Origin: Flavipsychrobacter stenotrophus
Lineage (GTDB): Bacteria; Bacteroidota; Bacteroidia; Chitinophagales; Chitinophagaceae
Length of the DNA: 64,000 nucleotides
Reading direction: 5' to 3'
NCBI RefSeq assembly: GCF_002954265.1
Contig: NZ_PPSL01000002.1
Coordinates: 1,079,575 to 1,143,574 of the forward strand
Positions 45,875 to 55,144 of this stretch are shown one piece after another. A model generated the notes under the pieces. It had not been told where the DNA came from, ran no database searches, and worked only from the letters and a program-made list of their open reading frames with translations. The first letter of the stretch is position 1. Every line of letters begins with the position of its first letter. Made by a program: the position numbers and the translations under genes.

Positions 45875-46291
45875 CTACCCCTTCGCTGTAGTGTATTTTA
45901 CCTGTGTAAACAAGTCATAAACGCTCTGCTTCAGCCTGTTGCCATCAAGTGTTCCTGCTAACAGGCTGGCAAGCTTCTGTAGCAGCGCATCTTGCATGTC
46001 TGGTCCTCTCTGCTGCAATTGGCTCACAAAGCACTTCAGCTTTTCTTCGATATCGGTGTATTGCTTGCAATGCTCAGCAATGGCCAGTGCTTCTACCGAT
46101 TTGTCTAATGCGTAGATCAACTGCCTTCTGATAATGTCATCTACACTGCCTGGAATAATTGCCGTAAGTATATCTGCCACCGGCGATTCCAGAAACTGCT
46201 TGATAGCCGTTGTTATTTGCAATGCGGTATCAACATTCTTCTCCAGATAACTATCAAATTGCTGTAGCAACAAGCGTATCTGTTTTTTCAT
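45875..46291 (-). CDS. Helical phage protein next to endolysin
   Basis: About 138 residues from the start at 46291 (MKKQIRLLLQQFDSYLEK). All helical; no clear membrane segment, though IKQFLESPVADILTAIIPGSVDD is amphipathic. Family not recognised. Place directly upstream of the endolysin suggests a lysis or tail-related partner. Confidence 0.5.
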   Translation of the reverse strand: MKKQIRLLLQQFDSYLEKNVDTALQITTAIKQFLESPVADILTAIIPGSVDDIIRRQLIYALDKSVEALAIAEHCKQYTDIEEKLKCFVSQLQQRGPDMQDALLQKLASLLAGTLDGNRLKQSVYDLFTQVKYTTAKG

Positions 46292-46332
46292 TTTTGTACA
46301 AAACATGGTGTTATGATTTAAGTGATGATTGG

Positions 46333-46611
46333 TTATTGATGGTCCGTATTATTTACAGACCGGAATTCCAGCGCACGTATGCGCATACTCTGTTTATATA
46401 AGCGGCGGCGGATGATGGCATCCTGCTCTTGCAGGCCTTTTATCTGCTCATTCTGTATGGTGGTAGTATGTGTCAATTGTTTTAGCTCGGTCACGATCTC
46501 ATCAAGACGGTGAATTACCTGTGCCGTTACTACCTTTATTATATACCCCAGTATCGTTGCCATTGCTCCGGCCACCGCTATTAATATCCAGGTCTTTATT
46601 TCGTTGATCAT
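46333..46611 (-). CDS. Membrane/coiled-coil protein, possible holin or spanin
   Basis: A 92-residue protein with one N-terminal membrane segment (ILIAVAGAMATILGYIIKVV, about residues 10-29) and then a long coiled coil (LDEIVTELKQLTHTTTIQNEQIKGLQEQDAIIRRRLYKQS). The same layout is seen in holins, spanins and XhlA-type hemolysin proteins found beside endolysin genes. Role inferred from layout and position. Confidence 0.55.
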   Translation of the reverse strand: MINEIKTWILIAVAGAMATILGYIIKVVTAQVIHRLDEIVTELKQLTHTTTIQNEQIKGLQEQDAIIRRRLYKQSMRIRALEFRSVNNTDHQ

Positions 46612-46780
46612 AGTTATAAAAAATGGCTCAATGGCTTAATGCCTCAATAGCTCAATGAGTGTCGTGATAATTTGCAGAGTAGCCTCCTGTCGTGTTTATA
46701 GTTTCGAGATAAAGAGATAGTGCTCATTATCCAAATTGAGCCATTCAGTATTTGAGCCATCGAGCAATTAAATTCAGCAA

Positions 46781-47695
46781 CTACGCAGATGCTGCCTGCA
46801 CTATGGCTACGACACCCTTTCCATCTGCACGGCGCTTACGGCCACCCATGCGCACACTCATGCTATATACATTGCCATAGTAGGTAGGGTCGTCAATACG
46901 CTCAAAAAACTTTACCGCGCCTATTGCTCTTTCCAGGGCGTCGGTCTGCCAGCAGAGCACTGTATCATTATCGTCGGCATGTACAGCACTACCATATGGG
47001 TTTACAACAGGTACTGTGTCGTTAGTGTAGGTCACAACAGCGCTACGCATCATAATGTTGAACCCGAACAAACGGCCCAATACGCCATGCTTGATGTTAT
47101 ATGCTGCACTGAAGTCGCGGTAATCTGTAACTGAGAGCTCATCAGTCAACTGTTGGAACATGTCTGCACTTAGCAATGCATAGCGGCCCTCCATAGGCAC
47201 ATTCTGCTTATTCAATGCAAGCTGTGCTGCTTTAATATCCTTTACTGTTAGCTTCTTGCGATTACCCGATGTAGTATCAATGTGACTGGCTGCAGCACCA
47301 CCAGACGTACGTATCAAACTAGCGGCAACAGATGGCGACCAGGAAACAAGAATGTTATCCGCTATCGTTTGTTTTAGTGAAGACTCGTGTTCAGACAATA
47401 CACTTTCTCTCTTGCCATAGCTAAGTTCAAACGTTTCAGCATACGGTATCAGTATAGGGTCTGAAGTGTATTCGTCAAGTGAGTACGTAACATCACTATC
47501 AGCACGCTGCACAATTGTACCGGGTAAAGAAGATCTGTTCTTTACAACATTCGGTAGTGCGCCGGCCTGTGGTATGTGCACTACCTTTCCTTGTAGTACA
47601 AACTGTCCTGCATCAGTAGATGCCAGGAGGAACTCATTGTTCTTGAACAGGTTCCCTTCAATGTGATCTTGCCAGATCTCTTTTTGAATTGCCAT
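46781..47695 (-). CDS. Phage major capsid protein
   Basis: From 47695 (MAIQKEIWQDHIEGNLFKNNEFL) about 304 residues. The N-terminal segment and the pattern FVLQGKVVHIPQAGALPNVVKNRS... SDVTYSLDEYTSDPILIPYAETFELSYGKRESV, plus the C-terminal MMRSAVVTYTNDTVPVVNP and LCWQTDALERAIGAVKFFE, fit major capsid proteins of Bacteroidetes phages (HK97-type fold assumed). It forms the head. It is preceded by 697 bases without genes, partly filled by repeats, and followed by the small membrane protein without the usual neck genes. Confidence 0.75.
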   Translation of the reverse strand: MAIQKEIWQDHIEGNLFKNNEFLLASTDAGQFVLQGKVVHIPQAGALPNVVKNRSSLPGTIVQRADSDVTYSLDEYTSDPILIPYAETFELSYGKRESVLSEHESSLKQTIADNILVSWSPSVAASLIRTSGGAAASHIDTTSGNRKKLTVKDIKAAQLALNKQNVPMEGRYALLSADMFQQLTDELSVTDYRDFSAAYNIKHGVLGRLFGFNIMMRSAVVTYTNDTVPVVNPYGSAVHADDNDTVLCWQTDALERAIGAVKFFERIDDPTYYGNVYSMSVRMGGRKRRADGKGVVAIVQAASA

Positions 47696-47830
47696 AATGG
47701 TATTGGATTTAAAATTGTAAACGTGTGGGAGGGTAACGGCTCTGTAAGCCTGACTGCCCGTAGGCGGGGACGACATAATTGTGCATGCTGATTGTATAGA
47801 TCGCAATGACATCGATGCCAGACGAGATTA

Positions 47831-48302
47831 AAAGAAGAAGGATAGCGGGCGAGGAAAAACATCACTGTTTTTTACTAAAGCAAACCCATGAAACAACCAA
47901 GCAAAAGCCTCTTGCCCGACTCCTTAAATTATTTATAAACCTTCCTTGCTATTGACCGGGACAACTATACCCGTTATGATGCCGAAAGTATCAGATGTCT
48001 ATAGCAATAGTGTTTCATTTGATGACGATGCCGAAGGTATCGGACGTCTGTGTAAGCAACTGCCACTGTTGTGTCTTCTGGCCAACAGCCATCGGGGCGT
48101 ATTCGTTTTGTATTGCACTATAGAATCGAAAAAAGAAGAAGGATAGCGGGCGAGGAAAAACAGCACTGTTTTTTACTAAAGCAAAACCCATGAAACAACC
48201 AAGCAAAAACCTCTTGCCCGACTCCTTAAATTATTTATAACACTTTCTTGCTATTGACAGGGACAACTATACCCGTTATGATGCCGAAGGTATCAGATGT
48301 CT
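47831..48302. repeat. Direct repeat of about 171 bp in the protease-capsid gap
   Basis: Positions 47831-48001 and 48132-48302 are near-identical copies, offset 301 bp; both start AAAGAAGAAGGATAGC and end TATCAGATGTCT. Each ends in a GATGCCGAAGGTATC hairpin motif (stem GATGCC/GGTATC, GAA loop), and a further such motif lies at 48027. Between the copies, 48060-48102 matches the repeat at 4958-5000. The remaining bases from 47696 to 48392 hold no gene that I can support. Confidence 0.75.
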
Positions 48303-48392
48303 GTGTAAGCAACTTTCCCCTGGTCAAGATAGCCCATTAGGTAGCTGCCGCCTTGCAACTGTGGTAGGATAACTAAATCAATATTGAACAGC

Positions 48393-49382
48393 CTACGCTG
48401 CAAACTTCTTATCAAAAAGGTCCTTGTAACGGGCAGGATCATTAGCCCTCAACGCCTTTAATTTTTTACCTGCGGGGTCATTCTTCTCATAGTCATCCCA
48501 GGCCCATTGCGTTTCTGTAGTATCATTGCCTGCTCTCAGGCTTTCCGCTATTGTTCTGTAAGCCGACATAGCAGCAATTAGTGCCTTTAACCCTTCAGCA
48601 TTATCCGCGTAATCTACAGCCAGCCGGTCTTTCAGGCTCACAGTTATCTTTCTGTCTTCTAATGCGCGGTCCAGAACGGCTATGATCTCAGCAGTTGCAT
48701 TGTTCTTCTTCAGCTCATCTATTTGCTGCACAAGAACTTGCTTGTCGTTCAGTAGCGTTGTGTTTTCTATCGTAAGCGTTTCCGCCTTCAGCACAAGATC
48801 TTTTATCTTGTTGACTAATGTATCAACACCCGCATTGCTATCCATCGCCAACGCACTTTTCAGGTCGGCCAGCCACAAATTATCTGCTGTTTTAATTGCC
48901 TGTAGTCCGGCACCTATATCCACAAGATTGATCTCGTTCTCCTGTGCGTCATACAGCGTGGTCAGCTCATTGTTGTTGCCGGGTATATCCACCAGGCTAC
49001 ACTCCTTATTATACCATTTGGTAATCGTTGGTCCTGTTTGGCCTGGCAGCATCATTTCAGGATCGGTGCTATATTCCAGCACTACTATGTGCCCTACCGA
49101 TGCCGCATTGAGAAACCCGTTTTCAGCCTCATCGCACATCTGTGTGCCGCGTGCATTACTCAGGTTTATCACCGGCGTACCAATCACTTTATCGTCCTCT
49201 ATACGCAGGTCTTCCCATTTCAGTGCTATACCATCTTCGCGGCGGTGCATGTAGTAGCCAATTGGGTTTTTTCTGTAGTCATCCAGCTGATAGCCAGAGG
49301 TAAGTAAACGAAAACCATACACGTTTACCGAACTGTCTGAGAGCACATATTGCCGCTCTATTTTCTTTACTTTTTCTGTCAT
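48393..49382 (-). CDS. Prohead protease / scaffold protein
   Basis: From 49382 (MTEKVKKIERQYVLSD) 329 residues, first gene of the structural operon. The N-terminal part (VYGFRLLTSGYQLDDYRKNPIGYYMHRREDG...AENGFLNAASVGHIVVLEYS) resembles the serine-type prohead protease fold. A long helical part follows (residues about 195-260, TLTIENTTLLNDKQVLVQQIDELKKNN), as in protease-scaffold fusions where the helical tail is the internal scaffold. I did not identify the catalytic residues with confidence. It lies upstream of the capsid gene in the expected order. Confidence 0.6.
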   Translation of the reverse strand: MTEKVKKIERQYVLSDSSVNVYGFRLLTSGYQLDDYRKNPIGYYMHRREDGIALKWEDLRIEDDKVIGTPVINLSNARGTQMCDEAENGFLNAASVGHIVVLEYSTDPEMMLPGQTGPTITKWYNKECSLVDIPGNNNELTTLYDAQENEINLVDIGAGLQAIKTADNLWLADLKSALAMDSNAGVDTLVNKIKDLVLKAETLTIENTTLLNDKQVLVQQIDELKKNNATAEIIAVLDRALEDRKITVSLKDRLAVDYADNAEGLKALIAAMSAYRTIAESLRAGNDTTETQWAWDDYEKNDPAGKKLKALRANDPARYKDLFDKKFAA

Positions 49383-49408
49383 GATAGGGATACCGTTGTT
49401 TTGTGACA

Positions 49409-49520
49409 CAAAGGTGTATCGGATTTCTATTTTTGGCAAATCGGAAAGTTATGGTGGTACGCTTTTCGTACCATGGTGGTACGAAAAGTGTACCACCATA
49501 AAAAATATTTTTGTGGATAA
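49409..49520 (-). promoter_or_regulatory. Promoter-operator module of the phage head/tail operon
   Basis: Reading toward the gene: TTATCCACA (49512-49520, a perfect DnaA-box sequence), 11 bases, a 51-base near-palindrome (49450-49500, containing GGTGGTAC-N7-GTACCACC), 33 bases, then CACCTTTG (49409-49416), close to the TAnnTTTG -7 consensus, inside TACACCTTTGTGTCA. The ATG at 49382 follows after 26 bases. The same parts with the same spacings precede the terminase operon at 60977-61088. Confidence 0.8.
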
Positions 49521-49708
49521 CTCACATCACTTTGTTGTCGGCAAGCCATCTATGCATAGCAAAAATGCATTTATGAAAAAATGCTCGGGCACTAGTAAAA
49601 AACACTAAAAAAACGGCCCATATTACGACATTACTTTATGGGAAACCCTTCATAAAATGTCGTTTATTATACCAAATGGACATCAATGTCACACTTTTTG
49701 AATACGTC

Positions 49709-49826
49709 AACCACTCTCCTCCCCTGCCTACCGGCAGGCAGGTTTTGAAGGTGCCGGTAACGGCACGAGCGTAGCTCTGTACCCTAAGTTTCAGCTTTTT
49801 CTGCCGAAACTTAGGGGGAGGTGGTT
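49709..49826. repeat. Large intergenic cruciform-type repeat
   Basis: Outer arms AACCACTCTCCTCCCC (49709-49724) and GGGGGAGGTGGTT (49814-49826) pair with a small bulge. Inside lie a CCTGCCTACCGGCAGGCAGG palindrome (49725-49744) and an 11-base stem CCCTAAGTTTC / GAAACTTAGGG (49782-49792 and 49806-49816). Non-coding; it looks like a mobile or REP-like intergenic element. Confidence 0.55.
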
Positions 49827-49870
49827 ACTGCATCTGGTGTAATTTTAAAGTCAAATTGGTACTCCTCATA

Positions 49871-49908
49871 CAAAAAATCGGGCTATCTCAGATCCTGAGA
49901 TAGCCCGA
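49871..49908 (-). terminator. Terminator of the giant gene ending at 49935
   Basis: A perfect 14-base stem (49878-49891 with 49895-49908) and an ATC loop; on the minus strand it is followed by TTTTTTG. Confidence 0.9.
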
Positions 49909-49934
49909 TCAACTTAATAATGACTTACTTCACA

Positions 49935-52900
49935 CTACCTTATCACCACCTTACCACTATACACCTTGCCATCAGCTATCAGCTTCACCATATACGTGCC
50001 GGTTGGCATATTGGCCAGCTCTACTGGCACCAGTACTTGCCCTGCTTGTGGGGCTATTGTTTGTATCTTTCTGCCCGTTACATCCATTACCGTGATCTCT
50101 GCATTGTTACCCGGTTGTGGTATCTCTACGGTGAACGAACCATTGTTCGGATCAGGATATATGTTGAAGGATGTTCGTACACCTGTGCCGCCATCACACG
50201 CTGCTGAAGCGATCACATGAAGTGTTCTGAAGGCTACAGATGTGCCGCAAATGCCGGTTACAGAATACGTCACTTCTACATCACCTTCATGAACCGCTGT
50301 AAACATACCCGCGCTCGTTACAGTGCCTACTGCCGACGTCGAACTACTCCATATACCACCTGTCACACTCTCTGTAAGCGTTACTGATGATCCCTCGCAA
50401 ATACTGTCCGCCCCCGATATTGTCCCGGGTGCTGGCAGACCATTCACCGTCATCTCCAGGGTATCTGTTGCTGTTCCGCAGTAGTTGGTAAAGCTATAAG
50501 AGATGAAGGACGTACCGGTTGCAATGCCTGATACCACGCCATTTGTTACAGTTGCTACAGCATCGTTACTACTGCTCCATGTTCCACCAGGCAATCCACC
50601 CGAATTTGTCAGCGTAGCTATTGCTCCGGCGCACATCACATTCACGCCGCTGGTAAGCCCTGCACCCGGCTGAGCAACAACAGTTATCACCATCGTGTCA
50701 GATGCTGTACCACAGCTATTAGACATACTGCATTCTATCACCGTTGTTCCGGCATAAATGCCATATACAAGTCCTCCGGCCACACTGGCGCTTCCGTTAC
50801 TACTTATCCAGCTGGCACCCAATGCACCGCCTGTAAGCGTAATGTTGGCACCTACACAGGCTGTTGTTGGTCCGGCTATACTTATTGCTGCCGGCATCGG
50901 ATTAACAGTTATTTCCATTGTGTCTATCGCGGTGCCGCATGTATTGGTTGATGAGTAAGAAATAATTGAAGTACCTGCACTCACCCCGGCTACTACACCG
51001 CTTGCAACGGTAGCACTTGCAGTACTACTGCTCCATGCACCACCAATTGCAGTATTTGAAAGCGTGATAGACGACCCTTCACATACCACGGGGACGCCCG
51101 TAAGCATACCTGCATTTGGTAGAGGATTAACCGTCACCAACATAGTATCTGTTGCGGTACCACACGCATTGGTGAGCGTATAGGTAATTATAGAAGTACC
51201 TGCGGTAACGCCAACAACATTTCCATTCACTACAGTAACTCCACTATTGCTGCTACTCCACACACCGCCACTTGCTGTGTCTGTAAGTGTTATACTGTCT
51301 GCTACACACACCACATTCATGCCTGCTATCGGACTTATCACGGGCATATTTTCAGCAATGGCTACACTCCTCTTCGCCGATGCCAGATACAGTCCTCCCG
51401 ACGTCATATATACCTTACACGAAATGCTATCTCCTACCGCAAAAGAAGGGTCTGCATAAACGATATTATCTGTCCCTACATTGATGCCATTTTTCTGCCA
51501 TTGATAAGATGCCGAGCTACCTGTATAGTGGCTTCGCGCGGTAAATGTTACAGGTGCTGGTCCATGACATATTGTGTCTTGCGATGCAAGTATCTCCAGC
51601 GTCGGTTTACCGCTGTGTCTTATCGTTTGGCTATTACCTGCTATGTAAATACCCCCAGAATCATCAACACAGACTGCATTATACGCGCTGGTATGCACAG
51701 AAGGCCCAGCATCTATTAGCTCCTGATACGGTTGCTGGTTGGCACCTACTATGCTTACAATACCATCTTTGTCTATTCGCTTAGTGCTATTCCGCCAAAC
51801 ATTATAGATACCCGTATAACCACTATAACCATTGCCATAATAATAATAGTAGTAAGGGGAGTAAGGAGAATAGGGATAATACCCGCTATGATTATCGGAA
51901 TAAACGGAAACACAAAAAATATTACCTAGTTTATCACAGACAACACTGCCGCCAAATATCGGCTGTGTTGCTGTAGCCTGCTGGCCACCCCTTACATAGC
52001 CGCTATCTCTTCCTGCTGTGGTCGTTATGTTACCCGAAGGGTCTATTTTTCTTAATCTCCCCATCGTACTCACTATAATATTTCCCGAGGTGTCAATAGC
52101 AAGCCCCATCGGCCATCCAACTTTGGCACTCGTTGCTGCTCCCCCGTCTCCTGTTATACCTACTGTACCATCTCCTGCTATGGTGGTAATGATCCCGCCG
52201 GCATCTACCTTCCTTATCCTATGATTGTTATTCTCAGAAAAATATAGGTTGCCCGCATTATCTGTTACCATATACGATGCGGTAATATGTGCAGCAGTAG
52301 CTGGTCCTCCATCGCCTGAGTAACCATGTGATGGCCACCAATCAGCATTTCCCAGTATCCCTGCAAATCTGGTGATGATACCACTTGTATCAATTTTGCG
52401 GATAACGCCTTCACCCGGATAACTGAGGTATATATTACCGGTATTATCACGGGCTATATTTTTGGCAAGACCCAGGTCTGCTTCCAGTGCATTGCCGCCA
52501 TCACCAGAGTAGCCCGCGTTATTATTATCACCGGCCCAATTTTCTGAAATCCCCAATCCGGCTATAATGCTCTCGTTTCTGTTTCTGTCTATTTTACGTA
52601 TTATTCTATCACCCAGCACGTAGAGATTACCCGCTGTGTCCCTCACCATATCTTGCACCATTCCGCGGGCTACGCGGCTGTCTATCCAATCGCTCACATA
52701 GGCTTCTGAGCTGTCTGATCCAGAGCCGCATGTGTTAGCATATCCCACATTCAGCAATATAGAGCCAGGCTGCGTCCCTGCACTTATCAGGCCCGCGCTG
52801 TTTACGGTAGCAATAGGCCCCGACACAGGTGTCCATATTGGCGATGATAATGTAGTTGATCCTCCGTGCCCCCAGTAATACGATGCGTACGTGCGCGCAA

Positions 52901-54968
52901 CCGGAGTAACGGTATCTCCCGGATATAAACCTACAGGAGGCAAATAAATAAGACGTGCCGAATCAAGTGTAGTTAAAGAAATCCTGGCAACGCTGCGACA
53001 ACTCCCCGAGTCTTTGGTGTAAGTAAGCGGGTTTATTGCAGAAGAAGAGCCTACTTTAAATCGGAAGCTATGATCTGTTATTATATCGGTAGGCGCTGTT
53101 GCTCCTATGGTAGTCCATGTTCCACCGGTAGTTGCGATATTATAAGTTACCATACTGCCAATGCATGCAGTTGTTGGCCCTGTAATATTTGGCAAAACAG
53201 GAGTCGGTCTTACATACACGGTCTGTGTAAAAGAAGATGTGCCGCACATGTTTGAAACAGTATATGTAAGTGCCGAAGAGCCCTGTCTTACCGCCCTTAA
53301 GCCATTAACTACAGTAGTGTCACTGCTGGTAATAGAATTGCTTAAATAACTATAGTCATATACCATGCCGCTAAGATTAAAATTAGTTCCGGCACACACA
53401 CTGTCATTAAAATGCGCGCCACTTACGTTAGGCGGTGCCGAACTCACAACTACATTGGTAACGGAAATATAAGAGGGGGCACAGATACCTGACGTTATAG
53501 ATACAGAATACTGCTGTAGCGTAGCAGTAGAACCGGTAGTTATAACCGGGTTTTGCTGTGTTGAAGTAAAGCCACCCGGGCCCTGCCATAAATAGCTTGC
53601 ACCGCTTACAGAAGAACTGGCGGTAAGTGTCAACGAGCCGCTGGCGCACATACGCAAATAACTTACCGTAACAGGCGAAGGCAAAGAATGAAAAGAATAG
53701 GGCCCGCTGATACTGTTCGAACTGCAGGCATCTCCCCAGAAGCGCGCTCGAATATTAGAATAATCACCCTCTGTTAATCCCGGCACATGGATATGGCCGC
53801 TTGCGTTTGTGCGGCCGGTAAAGGTTACCTGAATGCTGTCTTTTATATAGGAAATAGCTACAGAATCATTGGCTCTGTGGCAGTTAAGATATAGAGTGCC
53901 CGTTGCGGTACAGCCAGGGGCTGCAAAGCTATCAAGAGTCAGTCTGCTCCCCGTTACAACAATATGTATCACTGCTTGTGTGTCACGCCCTGTTATACCA
54001 TCAATAGCACGCAGTATATACATACCACTATCTTGTACACGTAAATTAGGTGCTACCAGAACGGTATCCTGTGATAAAAAATTATAGTTTTTATCGTACC
54101 ATTGAAAATATATAGACGAGTGCGAATCATATCCTCCGGGCGCAAATGGGTCATAGTAATCCGGCCAATAATCCATATAACCCGCTACTACAGGATGATG
54201 AAGCATATTATGAAACTGTATTGTGGTATCTCTTGCATATAGCTTCACTGTATCCCCCGCGCAATAGGTTGTGCCACCATAAAGTTCCGGAACAGCCGGC
54301 AGGCCGCCCGCATGTATAGCTACAGTGTCCATGCTTCTCACCGGGCAGGTAAGTGTATCGTAAGAATAGTGGTAGCTAGCATGCAATGTATATTCTCCGG
54401 CGTATTGGTAATGAGAGGCATTAAGCGTGTCGTCAACACCGCCTATACTCCACAAGAGGTCGGTTGATTGTGTAAGAAAAATAGTATGGCCATTACCCCA
54501 ATCTAAAGACAGGTTAATTTTGAAACTACTATCACCAAATGATGGCGCTAAAACAGATACCGCCACATCATTGGCATTTGGCCCTGCCTGCCTTGGTGTA
54601 CCAAAGTAATCACCCCAATTCGAGTTAAACAATTGGGCACAGTTAAAAACAACGGGTACGCTCGGGTAGATCGTTTGTGTAGACGTGCAACCCGGGCCGG
54701 TAACAACAAATGTGAGCTCAATCGACTCCTGCGCTACAGTAAACGGATACTCTATCGACAGACCCGGATGGGAACTGCCGTCAGGAAACATCCACACGCA
54801 GCTATACCCCGCGCTGCCATACCAGGTAGTATCGATCGTCAGTCGCTTAAAAGTGGTATCGTGTACGTGCCGCTCCACACCTTCAATGATCCCCATATCA
54901 CATTGCGCACGGGCACCCAATGAAAAGAAAAAAGAAAAAACGGCAAGAAACAGTAGCGTTTTTTTCAT
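49935..54968 (-). CDS. Giant T9SS protein: NHL propeller plus Ig-like repeats
   Basis: A 1677-residue surface or secreted protein. Order: signal peptide (1-22, ARAQ); beta-rich PKD/Ig-like domains to about 840; an NHL propeller at about 850-1140 with GDGGxATxA signatures; a tyrosine-rich insert inside the last propeller blades (YYPYSPYSPYYYYYYGNGY); an Ig-like spacer; five tandem Ig-like (BIG2-like) repeats of about 75 residues (VCEGSSITLSN...GGxWSSS...ISYS...NxCGTA); and a T9SS type A domain (IYPDPNNGSFTVEI to SGKVVIR). It is a paralogue of the gene upstream (55145), with the same promoter design. An adhesin or ligand-binding role is inference. Confidence 0.8.
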   Translation of the reverse strand: MKKTLLFLAVFSFFFSLGARAQCDMGIIEGVERHVHDTTFKRLTIDTTWYGSAGYSCVWMFPDGSSHPGLSIEYPFTVAQESIELTFVVTGPGCTSTQTIYPSVPVVFNCAQLFNSNWGDYFGTPRQAGPNANDVAVSVLAPSFGDSSFKINLSLDWGNGHTIFLTQSTDLLWSIGGVDDTLNASHYQYAGEYTLHASYHYSYDTLTCPVRSMDTVAIHAGGLPAVPELYGGTTYCAGDTVKLYARDTTIQFHNMLHHPVVAGYMDYWPDYYDPFAPGGYDSHSSIYFQWYDKNYNFLSQDTVLVAPNLRVQDSGMYILRAIDGITGRDTQAVIHIVVTGSRLTLDSFAAPGCTATGTLYLNCHRANDSVAISYIKDSIQVTFTGRTNASGHIHVPGLTEGDYSNIRARFWGDACSSNSISGPYSFHSLPSPVTVSYLRMCASGSLTLTASSSVSGASYLWQGPGGFTSTQQNPVITTGSTATLQQYSVSITSGICAPSYISVTNVVVSSAPPNVSGAHFNDSVCAGTNFNLSGMVYDYSYLSNSITSSDTTVVNGLRAVRQGSSALTYTVSNMCGTSSFTQTVYVRPTPVLPNITGPTTACIGSMVTYNIATTGGTWTTIGATAPTDIITDHSFRFKVGSSSAINPLTYTKDSGSCRSVARISLTTLDSARLIYLPPVGLYPGDTVTPVARTYASYYWGHGGSTTLSSPIWTPVSGPIATVNSAGLISAGTQPGSILLNVGYANTCGSGSDSSEAYVSDWIDSRVARGMVQDMVRDTAGNLYVLGDRIIRKIDRNRNESIIAGLGISENWAGDNNNAGYSGDGGNALEADLGLAKNIARDNTGNIYLSYPGEGVIRKIDTSGIITRFAGILGNADWWPSHGYSGDGGPATAAHITASYMVTDNAGNLYFSENNNHRIRKVDAGGIITTIAGDGTVGITGDGGAATSAKVGWPMGLAIDTSGNIIVSTMGRLRKIDPSGNITTTAGRDSGYVRGGQQATATQPIFGGSVVCDKLGNIFCVSVYSDNHSGYYPYSPYSPYYYYYYGNGYSGYTGIYNVWRNSTKRIDKDGIVSIVGANQQPYQELIDAGPSVHTSAYNAVCVDDSGGIYIAGNSQTIRHSGKPTLEILASQDTICHGPAPVTFTARSHYTGSSASYQWQKNGINVGTDNIVYADPSFAVGDSISCKVYMTSGGLYLASAKRSVAIAENMPVISPIAGMNVVCVADSITLTDTASGGVWSSSNSGVTVVNGNVVGVTAGTSIITYTLTNACGTATDTMLVTVNPLPNAGMLTGVPVVCEGSSITLSNTAIGGAWSSSTASATVASGVVAGVSAGTSIISYSSTNTCGTAIDTMEITVNPMPAAISIAGPTTACVGANITLTGGALGASWISSNGSASVAGGLVYGIYAGTTVIECSMSNSCGTASDTMVITVVAQPGAGLTSGVNVMCAGAIATLTNSGGLPGGTWSSSNDAVATVTNGVVSGIATGTSFISYSFTNYCGTATDTLEMTVNGLPAPGTISGADSICEGSSVTLTESVTGGIWSSSTSAVGTVTSAGMFTAVHEGDVEVTYSVTGICGTSVAFRTLHVIASAACDGGTGVRTSFNIYPDPNNGSFTVEIPQPGNNAEITVMDVTGRKIQTIAPQAGQVLVPVELANMPTGTYMVKLIADGKVYSGKVVIR

Positions 54969-54992
54969 AGCTATGTAGTTTAGAATGTTTTA

Positions 54993-55061
54993 TAAAAGTA
55001 CTCATTACGATCTTATTGAATTAAAAATTTCCACCAACGGTCGCTTTTGTTTACCAACGGC
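54993..55061 (-). promoter_or_regulatory. Promoter with tandem activator-like sites (giant gene 49935)
   Basis: On the minus strand: GCCGTTGGT (55053-55061), 11 bases, ACCGTTGGT (55033-55041), 32 bases, TACTTTTA (54993-55000, one base from the TAnnTTTG box). The half-sites fit the LytTR-type pattern [TA][AC][CA]GTTN[AG][TG]; the 11-base spacer is slightly shorter than the 12-13 usually described. The same parts and spacings recur at 60772-60840. Confidence 0.7.
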
Positions 55062-55091
55062 AACGCACATGTACAACACTTAACCCAAAGC

Positions 55092-55130
55092 AACTGGTCA
55101 ATAAAGAACCCCTTATTGACCAGTTTCCTT
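55092..55130. terminator. Hairpin after the giant gene ending at 55145
   Basis: A 13-base stem AACTGGTCAATAA / TTATTGACCAGTT (55092-55104 and 55113-55125). The T-run is on the plus side (TCCTTTTT), while the minus-strand flank is only GCTTTGGGTT, so termination of the minus-strand gene may be inefficient. Confidence 0.55.
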
Positions 55131-55144
55131 TTTAACTAATTAAC

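Noticed and set aside
47946..48146. Small plus-strand ORF in the capsid gap
   Set aside because: It consists entirely of the repeated non-coding motifs found also at 61779 and 48280.
36205..49382. Contractile injection system (eCIS or T6SS) instead of phage
   Set aside because: Major capsid, prohead protease and both terminase subunits are present, and no AAA+ ATPase of the eCIS type or ClpV is seen.
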